Origin: Pomphorhynchus laevis
Taxonomy: Eukaryota; Acanthocephala; Palaeacanthocephala; Echinorhynchida; Pomphorhynchidae
Direction: 5' to 3'
DNA length: 64,000 bases
Assembly (NCBI GenBank): GCA_012934845.2
Contig: WNNJ02003475.1
Coordinates: forward strand, 1 to 64,000
Each line of letters starts with the position of its first letter. The first letter of the stretch is position 1. The notes under the pieces were generated by a model, which worked only from the letters and a program-made list of their open reading frames with translations, searched no databases and had not been told where the DNA came from. The position numbers were made by a program, and so were the translations under genes. This document shows positions 59,240 to 64,000 of the stretch, in pieces.

Positions 59240-61440
59240 TTGTTTTAAAGCATCGCTCTTACGCGTTCTCTGTTCCTCTCTTAACGATTTAAACTCATGT
59301 CCTCTTCAGCCACTCGCATTTTTACGATCAAACCAAATCCGAAATCGCTAAACTCTCTTCTGTCCGTATCAAAAAACGTCGTCGCTAGTAAAACGGCGAA
59401 ACATCACGTTACATCCGAAGCATCGACAGGAATTTTAAAGTTGTCCAAACCCGCCCAAAAATTCGATGGCGCTACATCTCCCTAATGTGTTTTCTCCGCT
59501 AGCTCCTATAATCATCAAATACCCTTTACGCCTAAAGCTCATCAACACTAGATCTATTCTCCATTCTCCATATGTAGCATGGTTTGCCTCACATCTACCC
59601 GACCGTTCTATTAGCGTCTGCTATATTTCATAATCTTACCCTTCCGTCCATATTTTCTGCGGAGTCCCAGAATATTCAGTTCTAGGTCACCTTCTTCGAT
59701 CTTCTCTTGCTCTTAAAGCCTTACCATCACCGTCGCTTGCACTGTGCCGAGTAGTTTGATATCCAATGCGTACTCTCAAAGCGTCAACTCCGTAATTCTT
59801 TTCGAGTTTATCACCGCTCTCTCAGACGTGATATCTGCTCACTCACTCGATTTCTTCGTTATACATATCTTGCTCTTCGCCGGTGTCATCACAATTTACG
59901 ACGTACCAAAATCAATCCCCATGATTGTTTGTTATTTCTAGAGACCAGAGCATCCAAGTTGCTCACTCACTCCTCGTATACATCCAATCGCACTATACCC
60001 AGCCTCGCCTCATCCTCACAGAAACCTTTCATCTTCTCCCTGTCTCACCTACCGAAGTATACTCTGTACTCATGTCTTTGTCCAACAAAATCTTTTATGC
60101 CGATCCCCTCCCTACCTGCATACTTAAATCCATATGCTCATCGATATCCCCTTTCCTCACCATCTTTTTTAACTCGTCCATTCACAGTCGTATCTTTCTT
60201 TAACACAACAAATCCACCATTGTTCGTCCCCTCCTTAAGAAACAATAGCTAAACTCTCACTTCCCTCTAGCTATCGCCCCATTTCACTCCTCCATAGTCT
60301 TTCCAAGCTCTTAGAGCGCCTTATCTTAATACAGATATCTGTTTATCTCTCTTCATCCAATCTGAACACTCCTTTCCAATCCGAGTTCCGCTCTTATCAC
60401 TCCACAGAAATCACCTGCGTGAAAGTTTACAACGCGCTACTCATTTCTCGTGACAAGGCTTTATATAGTTTTCTCATTTACTTCGACTACTCTTTCGCCT
60501 TCGATATCGTCGACCACTTCATCCTCATTTCTCGCCTTCATTATGATTACGGCTTTTCTTCCTTCTCTGTAGCATGGTTTGCCTCATATCTATCCAACCG
60601 TTTTTTGTTTCGCGTATGTTCTAATTCATCATTCTGACATCCCATCCCTATTTTCTGCGGGATTCTACAAGGTCAGTCATAGGTGCCCTGCTTTTCTCAC
60701 TTCTGCTTGGCGACCTATCTCCGTTTACCACCCCATACACCTTTAACGTCATGCAATACGCCGATGACATATTCATCTATGATTATGAACCCGCCCATCG
60801 CATACACGATATCGGTATTTTTGCATCCAACTGTATTTTTTAAATCTACAAACGCCTCTCCCATATTCATCTCGTTCTAAATCCCGACAAGTCCAAAATA
60901 ATTTGGATGCTCCCCCGTGACATCAGCAGTATTCGCCAACTTATCGACTTCCATACTTGAATGTCTCTTTCTTAACGCTTCTCTAAAATCGATTATTGCA
61001 TCATCATGTTCGCCAGTTATTCAAAATCCATCGTCCTGCCACCTACTACGCATCATCAACTCCGCCGTTCGAGTACTCATACGTCTTCATCGCTTTGACC
61101 ACACATCCACATATCTTGACAAACTTGCCTAGCCCACCATTTACATCAACATTCAACTCCGCCTTCTTCTCGTAACTTTTCGTCTTATCGCTGTCTGATC
61201 CCGATCGTTCATCAACCTTCCTTTCTTCGACGACACTTGCACTGCATCTTTATCAATGCGTTTCCGTCATTCTCTCTTACTCCACATTCCCAAATACACT
61301 GACAACTACGGTATCCGATCCTTAATGGTCACGGTCCTACTCGCCTAGAATTATCTCCCTCTTAACGTTCGCCACGTTCCATGCTCTATCACATTCAAAT
61401 ACCTCATCCGTTCCCACCCTATCGACACATGATTTAGATT
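59240..61440 (+). mobile_element. CR1/Jockey-like LINE, degraded
   Basis: Broken + frames read as a LINE RT: SLSNKIFYADPLPTCILKSI (about 60084), YFDYSFAFDIVDHFILISRL (motif A, about 60479), VAWFASYLSNR, ALLFSLLLGDLSPF-like text (about 60690), MQYADDIFIYDYE (motif C, about 60750) and NPDKSKIIWM (about 60880). The 5' part (about 59.3 kb) is basic and Ser-rich, possibly ORF1. There are many stops. It is C-rich on the + strand compared with its surroundings. Confidence 0.78.
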
Positions 61441-61444
61441 TTTA

Positions 61445-62093
61445 TATTGGTCATGTAAGCGCATGCCGACAAGCATTTGCCAAGTAAAAATAAATCCTTT
61501 TTTGTCTTGTATTTTTTCTTAAGAATTAAAACAATAACTTATGAAAATAGCACGCCATTAATCAAAATGAATGGTATATCAAATTACATATGTTTATTTA
61601 TGAAATACATATTTTAATATTAAATCAATACATCATATATAATAAACTAAATAAATATAATATATTAAAACCAATTAATAAAAACTTGATATATTTTCTA
61701 AAATATAATAACAGTTTAAACAGCATTTAGGAACAACAGACATAAACATAATGTCTTCCACGTTTTACACTTCTTACAGGCGAAACAAAATCAATTAGTA
61801 GCAAAGATTGCAATCTAATTATATATATTAGAACTTACGTTGATGAGTTTGAAATTTCTTCACAGTCAGATTTCAACCTTCCAGGATAATTATCTTTGTG
61901 CAATTGTAATGAATATGGATAAAAAATTTGAATAACCTCAAAAACATTAAACGGGTAAATAAATTTTTTTTATTTTAAATTCAGTTAGATGTTGATGCAT
62001 ATGTATGAATATATGTTCGCACCTAAGATAACATAATAAACCGATCCACAATACTAAAAAAAGCAATTGATAATGTTATTATCTTACTAAATT

Positions 62094-62098
<5 letters not shown>
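61445..62098. other. AT-rich DNA, nothing recognised
   Basis: No frame, hairpin or repeat stands out between the LINE and the TA tract. Confidence 0.4.

Positions 62099-62149
<51 letters not shown>
62099..62149. repeat. (TA)n microsatellite
   Basis: A TA tract immediately precedes the 361-bp array, and a shorter TA-rich tract follows it at about 63798. Confidence 0.95.
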
Positions 62150-62152
<3 letters not shown>

Positions 62153-62202
62153 GTAAATTTTGCCAAAAACCGGAGTTCGATTACATGCAGAGCAGACTTC
62201 CT

Positions 62203-62287
62203 TATCACTCCTAGACGATCTGATGGTAGCCGGCAGCACTCATCAGTAGGGTGAACTACCATCAGTCGTTTCGGCTGCCTTGTGATA
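62203..62287 (-). ncRNA. Strand-permuted hammerhead motif, family II, unit 1
   Basis: The same structure as detailed for 63240-63324, on the minus strand. TTATCAC at 62202-62208 and GTGATA at 62282-62287 are the closing helix strands. Confidence 0.58.
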
Positions 62288-62563
62288 TATTTAAAAGGCA
62301 TCTCCGAGAATTTGCTAACGTAGTAGCATGGGTATAGCCTCTTTAAACTAACAACGTGCTTTCCGGATCATCCTAATTTTATTCGGCAGGAATTTTAATT
62401 GCTGTCGCTGCTTGCTTTCTCACAGGATCCCTTTGTCGGATACGTTTTTATAATTTAATCGTAGAATGTGTAAAACTGTGCTCCGGGAGCTAAAAAGCTT
62501 CAGTTTCATAATTGTAAATTTTGCCAAAAACCGGAGTTCGATTACATGCAGAGCAGACTTCCT

Positions 62564-62648
62564 TATCACTCCTAGACGATCTGATGGTAGCCGGCAGCAC
62601 TCATCAGTAGGGTGAACTACCATCAGTCGTTTCGGCTGCCTTGTGATA
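62564..62648 (-). ncRNA. Strand-permuted hammerhead motif, family II, unit 2
   Basis: An exact repeat of unit 1 at +361. Units 1 and 2 together provide the strands for a nested dimeric ribozyme on the minus strand. Confidence 0.58.
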
Positions 62649-62924
62649 TATTTAAAAGGCATCTCCGAGAATTTGCTAACGTAGTAGCATGGGCATAGCC
62701 TCTTTAAACTAACAACGTGCTTTCCGGATCATCCTAATTTTATTCGGCAGGAATTTTAATTGCTGTCGCTGCTTGCTTTCTCACAGGATCCCTTTGTCGG
62801 ATACGTTTTTATAATTTAATCGTAGAATGTGTAAAACTGTGCTCCGGGAGCTAAAAAGCTTCAGTTTCATAATTGTAAATTTTGCCAAAAACCGGAGTTC
62901 GATTACATGCAGAGCAGACTTCCT

Positions 62925-62996
62925 TATCACTCCTAGACGATCTGATGGTAGCCGGCAGCACTCATCAGTAGGGTGAACTACCATCAGTCGTTTCGG
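62925..62996 (-). ncRNA. Truncated hammerhead motif, family II, unit 3
   Basis: It keeps the cleavage strand, the CTGATGA strand and GAAA, but is cut at the array inversion right after CGG. The GGCAGC strand of stem II and the closing helix strand are therefore missing. Confidence 0.5.
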
Positions 62997-63239
62997 TTTT
63001 TGGCAAAATTTACAATTATGAAACTGAAGCTTTTTAGCTCCCGGAGCACAGTTTTACACATTCTACGATTAAATTATAAAAACGTATCCGACAAAGGGAT
63101 CCTGTGAGAAAGCAAGCAGCGACAGCAATTAAAATTCCTGCCGAATAAAATTAGGATGATCCGGAAAGCACGTTGTTAGTTTAAAGAGGCTATGCCCATG
63201 CTACTACGTTAGCAAATTCTCGGAGATGCCTTTTAAATA

Positions 63240-63324
63240 TATCACAAGGCAGCCGAAACGACTGATGGTAGTTCACCCTACTGATGAGTGCTGCCGGCTA
63301 CCATCAGATCGTCTAGGAGTGATA
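63240..63324 (+). ncRNA. Strand-permuted hammerhead motif, family II, plus unit 1
   Basis: GGCAGC-C-GAAA-CGA (63248-63261), then CCTA-CTGATGA-GT-GCTGCC (63277-63295), then TCG-TC-TAGG (63309-63317). Stem II GGCAGC/GCTGCC, stem III CGA/TCG and stem I CCTA/TAGG are perfect. Stem III is extended by TGATGGTA/TACCATCA (63263-63270 with 63299-63306), and TATCAC/GTGATA closes the region. Compared with family I the stems differ by compensating changes, while CTACTGATGAG, CCGAAACGAC and CGTCTAG stay fixed. Predicted cleavage follows C63313. Confidence 0.62.
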
Positions 63325-63600
63325 AGGAAGTCTGCTCTGCATGTAATCGAACTCCGGTTTTTGGCAAAATTTACAATTATGAAACTGAAGCTTTTTAGCT
63401 CCCGGAGCACAGTTTTACACATTCTACGATTAAATTATAAAAACGTATCCGACAAAGGGATCCTGTGAGAAAGCAAGCAGCGACAGCAATTAAAATTCCT
63501 GCCGAATAAAATTAGGATGATCCGGAAAGCACGTTGTTAGTTTAAAGAGGCTATGCCCATGCTACTACGTTAGCAAATTCTCGGAGATGCCTTTTAAATA

Positions 63601-63685
63601 TATCACAAGGCAGCCGAAACGACTGATGGTAGTTCACCCTACTGATGAGTGCTGCCGGCTACCATCAGATCGTCTAGGAGTGATA
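63601..63685 (+). ncRNA. Strand-permuted hammerhead motif, family II, plus unit 2
   Basis: An exact repeat of the motif at +361, giving a tandem pair on the plus strand. Confidence 0.6.
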
Positions 63686-63907
63686 AGGAAGTCTGCTCTG
63701 CATGTAATCGAACTCCGGTTTTTGGCAAAATTTACAATTATGAAACTGAAGCTTTTTAGCTCCCGGAGCACAGTTTTACACATTCTACGATTAAATTATA
63801 TATATATTATATGTTATATAATATGCTGTATTAACTACGGCTGGGACTTAATACGGGTGGACTATAAACTATGGGTGGGACTTGATATTTTTTGTTTGAT
63901 TTTATTT

Positions 63908-63957
63908 TTAGTTACCTAGTTTAAAATATGTATCTATTAAATTATTTAAATGATTTC
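63908..63957 (-). mobile_element. Short PLE RT C-terminal fragment
   Basis: About 45 bp matches 51386-51430 and 53780-53825 (the end of PLE-B and PLE-C RT). It diverges after atgatttcgacc and stops near the window end. Confidence 0.6.
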
Positions 63958-64000
63958 GACCAATATAGATTTATCAATCTATAACACAAAAATACATAAA

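Larger units (their letters stand above)
62150..63800. repeat. Inverted array of 361-bp units (2.3 minus, 2.2 plus)
   Basis: Units repeat with a 361-bp period at 62150, 62511 and 62872 (minus orientation of the motif). They then switch at about 62996, sharing only CGG at the switch, to plus-orientation units at about 62997, 63358 and 63719. Copies are virtually identical. The 67-110-codon frames across it (PTDECCRLPSD...) are shadows of the RNA motif, not genes. The layout matches rearranged retrozyme/PLE-terminal arrays. Confidence 0.9.

Noticed and set aside
62161-62190. tRNA-derived SINE signal (ggagttcgatta) in the 361-bp unit
   Set aside because: It resembles a B-box but the last positions do not fit, and no A-box or cloverleaf is present.
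62095-63919. Repeated open frames with PTDECCRLPSD text as a protein family
   Set aside because: The frames are translations of the conserved ribozyme strand region and the antisense of the 361-bp units. They change ends with the array and have no independent coding signal.
1-64000. CRISPR arrays, bacterial operons, rRNA or tRNA genes
   Set aside because: None seen. The repeats have no spacer periodicity, and gene structure, retroelements and splice signals are eukaryotic.

Overview
The window is eukaryotic, very AT-rich and packed with repeats. It looks like an invertebrate animal genome. The evidence is Penelope-like elements (PLEs), an RTE-type LINE whose C-terminal region resembles nematode copies, other LINE fragments, an old LTR retrotransposon, foldback elements, and short host exons with GT/AG borders. 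The phylum is not resolved; a nematode or another AT-rich invertebrate would fit. There is no sign of bacterial gene organisation.

Layout. 1-2.6 kb: a PLE with an open reverse transcriptase/GIY-YIG frame that runs off the left edge. 2.6-4.4 kb: a 443-bp tandem repeat, a palindrome and a hammerhead-like motif. 4.4-32.7 kb: a host gene on the + strand built from short exons (mostly 66 nt, all with phase-2 borders) that encode variants of a 22-residue unit. Its introns hold two LINEs, several PLE remnants, a foldback family, a decayed LTR element and a canonical hammerhead. 33.8-34.8 kb: two tandem 370-bp units with hammerhead strands. 35-38.3 kb: small exon-like minus-strand pieces and a LINE fragment. 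40.9-42.3 kb: a LINE endonuclease fragment. 43.5-47.6 kb: a 448-bp repeat array and a large inverted duplication carrying an LW-domain exon (TFIIS N-terminal-like, possibly MED26). 50-54.6 kb: a 228-bp duplication, a palindrome and two PLE copies. 59.2-61.4 kb: a decayed LINE. 62.1-63.8 kb: an inverted array of 361-bp units with hammerhead strands.

The most unusual signal is shared by three sequence-unrelated repeat families (3.9, 34 and 62-64 kb). Each carries all three strands of a hammerhead ribozyme core, with complementary stems that differ in sequence but not in position. The strands occur in the order GAAA strand, CUGAUGA strand, cleavage-site strand. That order is not one of the three circular permutations of a normal hammerhead. 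In one unit the three stems would be mutually knotted, whereas two adjacent units can form a nested ribozyme. PLEs are known to carry hammerheads and to be associated with small tandem retrozyme-type repeats, so these arrays may be PLE-mobilised retrozymes that act as dimers. The second notable signal is the phase-2 repeated-exon gene.
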